Assembly: GCA_024641945.1 (NCBI GenBank)
Contig: JAHECD010000013.1
Coordinates: forward strand, 1 to 64,000
DNA from: Rubrivivax sp.
GTDB taxonomy: Bacteria > Pseudomonadota > Gammaproteobacteria > Burkholderiales > Burkholderiaceae_C
Reading direction: 5' to 3'
DNA length: 64,000 nt
This document shows, piece after piece, positions 31,164 through 38,688 of this stretch. The notes under the pieces were generated by a model. That model worked only from the letters and a program-made list of their open reading frames with translations. It was not told where the DNA came from and ran no database searches. The translations under genes and the position numbers were made by a program. Each line of letters opens with the position of its first letter. Positions within the stretch are counted from its first letter, which is position 1.

Positions 31164-31186
31164 TCGGTATACCAGCATGTGCACCA
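31164..31186 (+). promoter_or_regulatory. Putative GntR operator upstream of the BMP transporter genes (copy 2)
   Basis: The 23-bp match to the element before atzF (two differences), again GGTATACC (31166-31173) followed by GTGCAC (31179-31184). It lies 53 nt before the binding-protein ATG, inside the only gap of the locus (186 nt). This points to a second promoter for the downstream half under the same control. Confidence 0.6.
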
Positions 31187-31239
31187 ACAGCGCCCATGCC
31201 GGTTCATCCCACCGGCCACCGCATGAATGGAGCCCCGCC

Positions 31240-32361
31240 ATGAGCCATGACACCGACCGCTCGCGCCGCCACGCCCTCGCCTCGCTGGGCGCCCTGTCGT
31301 TGGCGGGCCTCTCGCCGCTCGCCGCCCGCGCGCAGAACAAGCTGACCGTGGGCGTCATCTATGTCGGCCCGCGCGACGACTACGGCTACAACCAGGCGCA
31401 GGCGCAGGCCGCGGCCGAACTGAAGAAGATGCCCGGCATCAAGGTCGTCGAAGAAGAGAACGTGCCCGAGACCACGGCCGTACAGAAGTCGATGACGGGC
31501 ATGATTGCGCAGGACGGCGCCAAGCTGCTCTTTCCCACGTCGTTCGGTTATTTCGACCCGCACATGCTGGCGCTCGCGGCCAAGTTCCCCGACGTGCGCT
31601 TCTCGCATTGCGGCGGCATGTGGACCGAGGGCAAGCACCCCAAGAACACGGGCAGCTATTTCGGCTATATCGACGAATGCCAGTACCTGAACGGCGTCGT
31701 CGCCGGCCACATGAGCAAGAGCAAGAAGATCGGCTTCGTGGCAGCCAAGCCGATACCGCAGGTGCTGCGCAACATCAACGCCTTCACGATGGGCGCGCGC
31801 TCGGTCGACCCGAAGATCACGACCACGGTCATCTTCACTGGCGAATGGAGCATGCCGGTCAAGGAGGCCGAGGCCACCAACAGCCTGGCCGACCAGGGCA
31901 TCGACGTGTTCACGATGCACGTCGATGGCCCCAAGGTCATCGTCGAGACCGCTGCAAAGCGCGGCCAGATGGTCTGCGGCTACCACGCGAGCCAGGCCAG
32001 GCTCGCGCCGAATGCCTACCTGACCGGTGCCGAGTGGAACTGGCTCACCGCCTACAAGACCATCGTGGACGCGGCGCTGGCCGGCAAGCCGCACCCCAAC
32101 TTCCTGCGCGGCGGGCTCAAGGAGGGCTACGTCAAGATGTCCGCCTACGGCCCGAGCGTGAGCGCACCGGCCCGGAAGCACGCCGACGACGTGAAGGCGA
32201 AGATGATGGCCGGCGCCTTCGACATCTTCATGGGCGGCAGCGCGGGCCTCAAGGACAACAAGGGCGCCGTCGTGATTCCCGGCGGCAAGGTGCTCAAGCA
32301 GACCGACCTCGAACTCGAGAAGATGAACTACCTGGTCGAAGGTGTCATCGGATCGGTGTGA
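31240..32361 (+). CDS. BMP family ABC transporter substrate-binding protein
   Basis: 373 aa. Twin-arginine-like signal (DRSRRHALASLGALSLAG, cleavage near AARAQ). BMP/PnrA-type fold: LTVGVIYVGPRDDYGYNQAQ, LLFPTSFGYFDPHMLALAAK, KKIGFVAAKPIPQVLRNINA, GAEWNWLTAYKTIVDAAL. Classic BMP proteins bind nucleosides, but several act on other small nitrogen compounds. Here the permeases, biuH and the ATPase share the operon, so biuret or triuret is the most likely ligand by context. The start at 31240 is set by the signal peptide. The stop TGA shares its A with the ATG of a mini-ORF (TGATG). Confidence 0.86.
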   Translation: MSHDTDRSRRHALASLGALSLAGLSPLAARAQNKLTVGVIYVGPRDDYGYNQAQAQAAAELKKMPGIKVVEEENVPETTAVQKSMTGMIAQDGAKLLFPTSFGYFDPHMLALAAKFPDVRFSHCGGMWTEGKHPKNTGSYFGYIDECQYLNGVVAGHMSKSKKIGFVAAKPIPQVLRNINAFTMGARSVDPKITTTVIFTGEWSMPVKEAEATNSLADQGIDVFTMHVDGPKVIVETAAKRGQMVCGYHASQARLAPNAYLTGAEWNWLTAYKTIVDAALAGKPHPNFLRGGLKEGYVKMSAYGPSVSAPARKHADDVKAKMMAGAFDIFMGGSAGLKDNKGAVVIPGGKVLKQTDLELEKMNYLVEGVIGSV

Positions 32362-32477
32362 TGGACCAGCCGCGCAGTGCCGGCGACGTCGCCCCGCGAG
32401 GTGACGCCGCCGGTCGACCGGCCGAGCCGGATCCGCAGGGCCTGCCCGACCTGTCGCCGTGCCTGCACCGACCATGA
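32361..32477 (+). CDS. 38-codon mini-ORF bridging binding-protein and permease genes
   Basis: Begins at the ATG sharing one base with the upstream stop (TGATG) and ends at a TGA that overlaps the permease ATG at 32474 (ATGA). The peptide is Pro/Asp/Arg-rich without hydrophobic segments, and I recognise no family. It may serve only to carry ribosomes across a 112-nt gap. Alternatively the permease starts at the GTG at 32459 and this is chance. Confidence 0.3.
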   Translation: MDQPRSAGDVAPRGDAAGRPAEPDPQGLPDLSPCLHRP

Positions 32478-33565
32478 CGACCCGTACGGCCGATCTGTTG
32501 CTGCCGGTGGGTGCGCTGGCGGTTGCGTTGCTGATCTTCGGCGTCTTCGTGTGGCTCGGCGGCACGAGCCCGGTCGAGACCTGGTTTCTGTTGTTCAAGG
32601 GCGCGTTCGGCGATTGGTATTCGTGGCAGAACACGCTCGTGCGTGCATCGCCGCTGATGCTCACCGCCCTGTGCGTGGCGCTGCCCGCACGCGCGGGGCT
32701 CGTCATCATCGGCGGTGAAGGCGCGCTCGTGCTCGGTGGCCTGGCCGCCGCCGCGCTGCCGTACGCCCTGCCGCTGCCGGACAACGTGCTCGGCACGACA
32801 CTCGTCTGCATCGCCGGCGTGGCGGCCGGCGCGGCCTGGATCGCGCTGGCAGGCGTGCTGCGCCAGTACCGCGGCGTCAACGAGACGATTTCGAGCCTGC
32901 TGCTGGCCTACACCGCCATCGCCCTGTTCAAGCAGTTTGTCGAAGGCCCGTTGCGCGACCCGGCGACGTTGAACAAGCCGTCGACACGGGCCCTGTCGGA
33001 GGGCATGCGCATCGGCACGATCGCCGGCTCCGACGTGCACTGGGGCCTGGTCATCGGGGTGCTGGCCTGCCTGGTGCTCGGGCTGTGGCTCGCCTTCACG
33101 CCACGCGGCTTCGCGGTGCGCGTGGTCGGCGGGAACCCGCGCGCCGCCAAGCTGGTGGGCCTGCCCACGAGCGCGCTGGTGATCCTGGCGTGTGCTCTGG
33201 GCGGCGGCAGCGCCGGTCTGGCCGGTGCGATCGAGGTCGCCGCCGTGCACACGAATGCCAACGCCTCGCTGATCGCCGGGTACGGGTACGCCGGCATCCT
33301 GGTGTCGTTCATCGCGCGCCACAACCCGATCGCGATCGTGCCGGTGGCGATTCTCTTCGGCGGCTTCGGTGCGGCGGGCAGCCTGCTGCAACGCCGGCTC
33401 GACCTGCCGGACGCGTCGGTGCTGGTGCTGCAGGGCATCGCCTTCGTGGTGATCCTGGCGAGCGAGGCGCTGCGTGGTATCGACTGGCGCGCCGCCGCCG
33501 TGCGCCTTCGCCCGCCACCGCCCGACCCGCCGGTGATGATCACGGCGCAGGACAAGATGGCATGA
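32474..33565 (+). CDS. BMP-type ABC transporter permease (subunit 1, YufP/NupP-like)
   Basis: 363 aa from the ATG at 32474. About ten membrane helices. The branched-chain/BMP permease pattern is visible: LVRASPLMLTALCVALPARAG, GLVIIGGEGALVLGG, YRGVNETISSLLLAYTAIAL, FAVRVVGGNPRAAKLVGLP, IAGYGYAGILVSFIARHNPI. The C-tail is Pro-rich and cytoplasmic. Works as a pair with the next permease. The GTG at 32459 is an alternative start. Confidence 0.86.
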   Translation: MTTRTADLLLPVGALAVALLIFGVFVWLGGTSPVETWFLLFKGAFGDWYSWQNTLVRASPLMLTALCVALPARAGLVIIGGEGALVLGGLAAAALPYALPLPDNVLGTTLVCIAGVAAGAAWIALAGVLRQYRGVNETISSLLLAYTAIALFKQFVEGPLRDPATLNKPSTRALSEGMRIGTIAGSDVHWGLVIGVLACLVLGLWLAFTPRGFAVRVVGGNPRAAKLVGLPTSALVILACALGGGSAGLAGAIEVAAVHTNANASLIAGYGYAGILVSFIARHNPIAIVPVAILFGGFGAAGSLLQRRLDLPDASVLVLQGIAFVVILASEALRGIDWRAAAVRLRPPPPDPPVMITAQDKMA

Positions 33566-33627
33566 GCGCGCGGGGCCGCTCCCAAGCGCAAATCCCGAAG
33601 CGCGCAGCGCGAAGGGCTGGCCGATGA
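33562..33627 (+). CDS. 21-codon mini-ORF bridging the two permease genes
   Basis: Starts at an ATG overlapping the first permease stop (ATGA) and ends at a TGA overlapping the second permease ATG (ATGA). The peptide is short and Arg/Ala-rich. As with the 38-codon frame at 32361 it exactly spans the gap between real genes, so it could be a translational coupler. It has no independent evidence of being a functional protein. Confidence 0.25.
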   Translation: MSARGRSQAQIPKRAARRAGR

Positions 33628-34544
33628 GCGCGGAAGTCGTCGCGACCTTTGGCGCAGCCATTCTGGGCGGCGCGCTGCGTGTCGGTGTGCCATTCTTGTT
33701 CGTCAGCCTGGGCGAATGCCTGACGGAAAAATCCGGGCGCATCAATCTGGGCCTCGAAGGCGTGCTCGTGCTGTCGGCGATGGCGGCGTTCGGCGGCGCC
33801 TATGCCAGCGATTCGCCCTGGGTCGGTGTGCTGGTGGCGGCGCTGACGGGCGCTGCGCTCGCCCTGCTGCATGGCCTGCTCTGCTCGCTGCCGCGCGTGA
33901 ACGATGTGGCCACCGGCATCGCGTTGATGATCCTCGGCACCGGCCTCGCGTTCTACCTCGGCAAGCCGCTGATCCAGCCGCAGGCCCCGCAACTCGCGCC
34001 GTTGATCCTGGGCGGGTGGAGCGACTCGGCGACGGTGCAGGCGGCGCTGAAGGTGAACCCCCTGCTGCCGGTCGGTCTGCTGCTGGCCGTGTTGATGACG
34101 CTGGGTTTTGCGCGCACACGCTGGGGCCTGCTGGTGCGGCTCGCCGGCGATTCCGCGAACGCGGCGCGTGCGCTCGGTTATTCGGTCAACGGCATCCGCA
34201 TCGCCGCCACGGCGGCCGGCGGCGCGATCGCCGGTCTGGGCGGCGCCTCGCTGACGCTCTTCTACCCCGGCAGCTGGAGCGAGGGGGTCTCCAGCGGGCA
34301 GGGCCTGATCGCCGTCGCGCTGGTGATCTTCGCGCGCTGGAGCCCGCTTCGCTGCGTGGCGGCGTCGCTGCTGTTCGGCGGCGCCGGTGCGGTCGGTCCG
34401 GCGTTGCAGTCGATCGGCATCAGTGCGGGCTACCACCTCTTCAGCGCCGTGCCGTACGTGCTCACGCTGGCCGTGCTCGTGGCCACCTGCCGCCCCGGCA
34501 GCATGGCCGCGGGCAGCCCGGGTGAGCTGTCCGCCCAACGCTGA
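33624..34544 (+). CDS. BMP-type ABC transporter permease (subunit 2, YufQ/NupQ-like)
   Basis: 306 aa, about eight membrane helices. Motifs [20 protein letters not shown] and [16 protein letters not shown]-like N-region, [40 protein letters not shown], and [21 protein letters not shown] are typical of the second permease of nucleoside-type BMP importers. It is followed after 17 nt by biuH, with the cognate ATPase only after biuH. Confidence 0.87.
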   Translation: MSAEVVATFGAAILGGALRVGVPFLFVSLGECLTEKSGRINLGLEGVLVLSAMAAFGGAYASDSPWVGVLVAALTGAALALLHGLLCSLPRVNDVATGIALMILGTGLAFYLGKPLIQPQAPQLAPLILGGWSDSATVQAALKVNPLLPVGLLLAVLMTLGFARTRWGLLVRLAGDSANAARALGYSVNGIRIAATAAGGAIAGLGGASLTLFYPGSWSEGVSSGQGLIAVALVIFARWSPLRCVAASLLFGGAGAVGPALQSIGISAGYHLFSAVPYVLTLAVLVATCRPGSMAAGSPGELSAQR

Positions 34545-34561
34545 GACGCCACGAGGTTGCC

Positions 34562-35236
34562 ATGTTCGTCCAAGCCGACCCGTACCCCTGGCCGTGGAAC
34601 GGCGACCTGCGCCCCGACAACACGGCATTGATCGTCATCGACATGCAGACCGACTTCTGCGGCGTCGGGGGTTATGTCGACAAGATGGGCTACGACCTGT
34701 CGCTGACCCGCGCCCCGATCGAGCCGATCCGCCGGCTGATGGCAAGCCTGCGGGCGCTTGGTTATGCCGTCATGCACACCCGCGAGGGGCACCGCCCCGA
34801 CCTGTCCGACCTGCCGGCCAACAAGCGCTGGCGCTCGCAGCGCATCGGCGCCGGCATCGGCGACGCCGGGCCCTGCGGACGCATCCTCGTGCGCGGCGAG
34901 CCGGGCTGGGAACTGATCCCCGAACTGGCACCGCTGCCCGGCGAGGTGGTGATCGACAAACCGGGCAAGGGCAGCTTCTGCGCCACCGACCTCGAGCTGA
35001 TCCTGGGCACCCGCGGCATCACGAACCTGATGCTGGCCGGCATCACCACCGACGTGTGTGTGCACACCACGATGCGCGAAGCCAACGACCGCGGCTTCGA
35101 ATGCCTGCTGCTCGAGGACTGCACCGGTGCCACCGACCACGGCAACCATCTCGCAGCGCTGAAGATGGTCAAGATGCAGGGCGGTGTCTTCGGCGCCGTC
35201 GCGCCCTCTGCCGCCGTGCTGGAGGCACTCGCATGA
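34562..35236 (+). CDS. biuH: Biuret amidohydrolase
   Basis: 224 aa, isochorismatase-like cysteine hydrolase; converts biuret to allophanate and ammonia. The N-terminus [20 protein letters not shown] and the segment [12 protein letters not shown] are those of characterised BiuH, which I recognise from the Rhizobium enzyme. The catalytic triad is Asp27 (VIDMQTDF), Lys133 (IDKPGKGSF) and Cys166 ([12 protein letters not shown]). The substrate-pocket loop [19 protein letters not shown] is also present. It sits between permease 2 and the ATPase of the BMP transporter (ATGA overlap with the ATPase). Uptake and first hydrolysis are thereby expressed together. Confidence 0.88.
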   Translation: MFVQADPYPWPWNGDLRPDNTALIVIDMQTDFCGVGGYVDKMGYDLSLTRAPIEPIRRLMASLRALGYAVMHTREGHRPDLSDLPANKRWRSQRIGAGIGDAGPCGRILVRGEPGWELIPELAPLPGEVVIDKPGKGSFCATDLELILGTRGITNLMLAGITTDVCVHTTMREANDRGFECLLLEDCTGATDHGNHLAALKMVKMQGGVFGAVAPSAAVLEALA

Positions 35237-36840
35237 TCGCGCCCGTCGACGCACGCCCGCGCCTGGACGGCGCCCTCGCGCTGGCCACGTTCGCATTGAC
35301 CAAGCGCTTCGGCAGTTTCACGGCGCTGAGCCAGGTCAGCATCGACGTCGCGCCAGGCTCCGTGCACGCCCTGCTGGGTGAAAACGGCGCCGGCAAGAGC
35401 ACGCTCGTCAAGTGCATCGCCGGTTACCACCCGCCGGACGGTGGTGCGGTGCTGATCGACGGCCGCGAGCAGGACATCGCCACGCCGGTGGTCGCACGGG
35501 CCCTCGGCATCGGCATGGTCTACCAGCACTTCACGCTCGCGCCCGGCATGAGCGTGGCCGAAAACCTGCTGCTCGCCGGCGGGCGCACGCCGGCCCTGAT
35601 CGACTGGGCCGCCGAACGCCGCCGGCTCGCCGATTTTCTGCAAACGACACCGTTCAAGCTCGATCTGGACGTGACGCCGGCGTCGCTGTCGGCCGGCGAG
35701 AAACAGAAACTCGAGCTTCTCAAGCAGCTCTACCTGAAGCCGCGCCTGCTGATCCTGGACGAGCCCACCTCGGTGCTCACGCCGCAGGAAGCCGACGAGG
35801 TGCTGGCCTACGTTCGCGAGGTCGCCCGCCGCGGCGAATGCACCGTGCTGATGATCACCCACAAGTTCCGCGAGGTCACGGCCTACGCGGACGCCGTGAC
35901 CGTGCTGCGGCGGGGGCGCCAGGTGCACTCGGGTCCGGTGGCCGGTACCACGCCGCTCGAATTGGCACAGGCCATGATCGGCGACGAGGCCGCCGGCAGC
36001 GCGCAGGCCCTGGCCGCCGGCACCCGCGAGGTCCGTGCACCGGTGCCCGACGATGCCGTGCCGGTGCTCGTGATCGACGACCTGCGGGCGCTCGGCGACC
36101 GCGGCACGCTGGCCGTGCAGGGGTTGAGCTTGCAGGTGCACGCGGGCGAGATCCTCGGCATCGCCGGCGTGTCCGGCAACGGCCAGCGTGAATTGGTCGA
36201 GGCCATCGTCGGCCAGCGGCCACGCCTGTCGGGTGAGGTGCGGGTCGCCGGCCAGCCCTACGCCGCGCGGCGCCACGAGAACCATGCCCTGCGGCTGCGC
36301 GCCTTGCCCGAGGAACCGTTGAAGAGCGCCAGCGTGGCCGAGCTGAGCGTGTCGCAGAACATGGCGCTGCGCGACTTCGACCTCGCACCGCTGACACGCC
36401 GCTGGCTGCGCTTCGGCGCCTGGAGCGAGCGCGCGCGCGCCTGGATCTCGGAGTACGGTATCAAGACCCGCGGCGAGCATGCGCCGATCGGCAGCCTGTC
36501 CGGCGGCAATGTGCAGCGCGCCGTGCTCGCGCGCGAACTGGCGGGCGACGTGAAGGTGCTGATCGCGGCGAATCCTGTCTTCGGCCTGGACTTCGCCGCG
36601 GTGGCCGAGATCCATGCGCGGCTGCTGCAGGTGCGCGCCAAGGGCGGCGCCGTGCTGCTGATCAGCGAGGACCTGGACGAACTGCTCGAACTGGCCGACC
36701 GCATCGCGGTGATGAGCGAGGGCCGCATCGCCTTCGAGGCGGCGGCCGATGCGATCGACCGGCGCACGATCGGCGCGCACATGGGCGGCGGTCATGGGCA
36801 TGACGCGCCGTCGACCTCTCCCGTGGCGGAGGCCGCATGA
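35233..36840 (+). CDS. BMP-type ABC transporter, double ATP-binding protein
   Basis: 535 aa with two nucleotide-binding domains in one chain. Domain 1: Walker [10 protein letters not shown], signature [15 protein letters not shown], Walker [13 protein letters not shown]. Domain 2 has the degenerate Walker [11 protein letters not shown] usual for this family, signature [15 protein letters not shown] and [10 protein letters not shown]. The matching permeases lie upstream on the other side of biuH. The start overlaps the biuH stop and its stop overlaps the next hydrolase (both ATGA). A His/Gly-rich C-terminal tail is not conserved. Confidence 0.9.
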   Translation: MIAPVDARPRLDGALALATFALTKRFGSFTALSQVSIDVAPGSVHALLGENGAGKSTLVKCIAGYHPPDGGAVLIDGREQDIATPVVARALGIGMVYQHFTLAPGMSVAENLLLAGGRTPALIDWAAERRRLADFLQTTPFKLDLDVTPASLSAGEKQKLELLKQLYLKPRLLILDEPTSVLTPQEADEVLAYVREVARRGECTVLMITHKFREVTAYADAVTVLRRGRQVHSGPVAGTTPLELAQAMIGDEAAGSAQALAAGTREVRAPVPDDAVPVLVIDDLRALGDRGTLAVQGLSLQVHAGEILGIAGVSGNGQRELVEAIVGQRPRLSGEVRVAGQPYAARRHENHALRLRALPEEPLKSASVAELSVSQNMALRDFDLAPLTRRWLRFGAWSERARAWISEYGIKTRGEHAPIGSLSGGNVQRAVLARELAGDVKVLIAANPVFGLDFAAVAEIHARLLQVRAKGGAVLLISEDLDELLELADRIAVMSEGRIAFEAAADAIDRRTIGAHMGGGHGHDAPSTSPVAEAA

Positions 36841-37502
36841 AGCACCGCATCGCTGCCCGCCCGTTCGACTACACGCTTGCGGCGGGCGCCACCGCGCTGG
36901 TGGTCATCGACATGCAGCGCGATTTCATCGAGCCCGGCGGCTTCGGCGCGTCGCTCGGCAACGATGTCTCACGGCTCCTGCCTGCGGTGGCGCCGATCGC
37001 GGCGCTGCTGGCCGCTTGGCGCACAAGGGGCTGGCCGGTGATACACACCCGCGAGGCGCACCGCGCCGACCTCTCCGACTGTCCGCCGGCCAAGCGCCTG
37101 CGTGGCAACCCGGCGCGGCGCATCGGCGACCCAGGCTCGATGGGGCGCCTGCTCGTGGCGGGCGAGCCGGGCACTGAAATCATCGCCGCGCTGTCGCCGG
37201 CGCCCGGCGAAACCGTGATCGACAAACCCGGCAAGGGCATGTTCTGGGCCACCGGCCTGCACGAAGCATTGCAGTCGCGCGGCATCACCCATCTGGTATT
37301 CACCGGTGTCACGACCGAGGTGTGTGTGCAGACCTCGATGCGCGAAGCCAACGACCGCGGCTACGAATGCCTGATCGTCGCAGACGCCACCGAGAGCTAC
37401 TTCCCCGAGTTCAAGGCTGCGGCGCTCGAGATGCTGACGGCGCAAGGCGCGATCGTCGGCTGGAGCACGGATTCGAAGACGCTGCTGGCGGCGCTGTACT
37501 GA
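36837..37502 (+). CDS. trtA: Isochorismatase-like hydrolase, candidate triuret hydrolase
   Basis: 221 aa, clear paralogue of the biuH product two genes upstream. Shared blocks are [52 protein letters not shown] and [20 protein letters not shown]. Triad Asp25, Lys130, Cys163. It differs from BiuH in the pocket loop (NPARRIGD instead of [11 protein letters not shown]), in having PGSMGR for AGPCGR, and in lacking the DPYPWPWN leader. Triuret hydrolase (TrtA) is known to be a BiuH relative encoded beside biuH and makes carboxybiuret plus ammonia. That is the best fit here; a ureidoacrylate- or other ureide hydrolase remains possible. Last gene of the locus. Confidence 0.68.
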   Translation: MKHRIAARPFDYTLAAGATALVVIDMQRDFIEPGGFGASLGNDVSRLLPAVAPIAALLAAWRTRGWPVIHTREAHRADLSDCPPAKRLRGNPARRIGDPGSMGRLLVAGEPGTEIIAALSPAPGETVIDKPGKGMFWATGLHEALQSRGITHLVFTGVTTEVCVQTSMREANDRGYECLIVADATESYFPEFKAAALEMLTAQGAIVGWSTDSKTLLAALY

Positions 37503-37550
37503 ACCGGCCGTGGCCGACAACCTGGGCCGTGCCACCCGACGAAGAGTGGT

Positions 37551-37627
37551 TGGTCGGGGTGAAAGGATTCGAACCTTCGACCCATTGCTCCCAAAGCAAT
37601 TGCGCTACCAGGCTGCGCTACACCCCG
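37551..37627 (-). tRNA. tRNA-Pro (anticodon UGG)
   Basis: 77 nt with encoded CCA. Acceptor CGGGGTG pairs with CACCCCG. D-arm GTAGCGCAGCCTGGTAGCGC, anticodon loop TTTGGGA with TGG, T-arm AGGTTCGAATCCT. A sigma-70 promoter lies at 37639-37666. Confidence 0.97.
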
Positions 37628-37638
37628 ACTGGAGCCCG

Positions 37639-37666
37639 ATTGTAGCGGGCCGCCCGCGTGTGTCAG
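37639..37666 (-). promoter_or_regulatory. Promoter of tRNA-Pro
   Basis: Minus-strand CTGACA (37666-37661), 16-bp spacer, TACAAT (37644-37639). The -10 box ends 11 nt before the mature tRNA 5' end. The -35 box overlaps the stop region of the DUF697-like gene. Confidence 0.7.
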
Positions 37667-38184
37667 GCCGTCTCGGCCGGCAAAGGTGCCGGCAATTGCA
37701 GCGCCTCGCACACGGCGACACATTGCTCGATGTGCTGGTCGCACACGTATTTGAGCGCCGAGAACGTGAGCGCGGCGGACAACGCCTGCCCGGCGATCGG
37801 CACGTACTTGGCCGCCTGCTGCGTGGTCAGCCGCACGCCCACCATCTTGAGCATCGACATCACCAGTTCGCGCGTGATCAGCCGGCCCACGAGCATGCCG
37901 CCGCCGGCGCTCAGGGCCTTGTAGACGACGACGCGCCGGTCCGGCGCCAGGCGCTCGATCTGCGCCTCGGACAAGCCGAAGGCCTCGTTGATCTCGGGCA
38001 GCACTTTCACCAGCACGCCGATATCGGTAACCCAGTCGATCCCCGGCACCGGCACCATCGCCACGCCGGCGGCGAGCAATGCCCGCTTGGTCACGAGGCG
38101 GCGGCACTTGCGCGCAATGGCCTTGGCATCGGCCGGCCCGGGCACCACGGTCCACGGCTCGCTGGCGACACGCAACTTCTTCAT
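37663..38184 (-). CDS. DUF697/EcsC-like membrane-associated protein
   Basis: 173 aa. Two short amphipathic/hydrophobic segments: ALLAAGVAMVPVPGIDWVTD with LVKVLPEINEAFGLS, and AAKYVPIAGQALSAALTF. The pattern P-x-P-x-x-D, then GGMLVGRLITRELVMSMLK, resembles the DUF697 half of YcjF-type proteins. C-terminus has two Cys (VCDQHIEQCVAVCEAL). Its ATG overlaps the stop of the RraA-family gene (ATGA). Function unknown. Confidence 0.65.
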   Translation of the reverse strand: MKKLRVASEPWTVVPGPADAKAIARKCRRLVTKRALLAAGVAMVPVPGIDWVTDIGVLVKVLPEINEAFGLSEAQIERLAPDRRVVVYKALSAGGGMLVGRLITRELVMSMLKMVGVRLTTQQAAKYVPIAGQALSAALTFSALKYVCDQHIEQCVAVCEALQLPAPLPAETA

Positions 38185-38675
38185 GTGGCCCGCTCCGCCA
38201 ATACGACGATCCCGTCCGCGTCGGCATAGAGCCAGTCGCCCGGCCTTACCGTGACGCCCTGGATCTGCACCGGCACGTCGCGCTGGCCCTCGCCGCGCCG
38301 CTCGGTCGGCAACGGCATCAGCGCCAGCGCGCGGATGCCGACATCGCAGGCATTCAGTTCGTCGACGTCGCGCACACAACCGTCGACCACAACGCCGGCC
38401 CAGCCGTTGCGCGCGGCCGCGGCCGCCAGGTTGCCACCCACCAGCGCCCGCCGCAGTGACGCACCGCCGTCGACCACCAGCACGCGGCCCTGGCCGGGCG
38501 ACTCCACCGCCGCCTTCACGACCGTGTTGTCCTCGAAACATTTCGCGGTGACGACCTCGCCGAAGAACCGCGCCCGACTGCCGTAGGCGCGGAAAACCGG
38601 CGGCAGCACCCGGAAGGCACTACTCGTATCGCCCTTGCGGGTGTCGCACAGGTCACAGGTGGCAGGCATGTCCAT
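38181..38675 (-). CDS. rraA: RraA family protein (HMG/CHA aldolase or RNase E inhibitor-like)
   Basis: 164 aa from MDMPATCDLCD. Motifs VVDGGASLRRALVGGNLAAA, NGWAGVVVDGCVRDVDEL, PVQIQGVTVRPGDWLYADAD and GIVVL are the RraA fold. The Gly-Gly and Arg-Asp (CVRD) residues used by the class II pyruvate aldolases of this family (4-hydroxy-4-methyl-2-oxoglutarate aldolase) are retained, so either activity is possible. Follows the ThDP enzyme gene by 13 nt and overlaps the next gene. Confidence 0.87.
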   Translation of the reverse strand: MDMPATCDLCDTRKGDTSSAFRVLPPVFRAYGSRARFFGEVVTAKCFEDNTVVKAAVESPGQGRVLVVDGGASLRRALVGGNLAAAAARNGWAGVVVDGCVRDVDELNACDVGIRALALMPLPTERRGEGQRDVPVQIQGVTVRPGDWLYADADGIVVLAERAT

Positions 38676-38688
38676 GGGCGTGTCCGAT

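Noticed and set aside
23778-37502. Urea amidolyase or urease pathway instead of biuret/triuret
   Set aside because: AtzF is stand-alone without a biotin-dependent urea carboxylase and no urease subunit genes are present; BiuH-type motifs are explicit.
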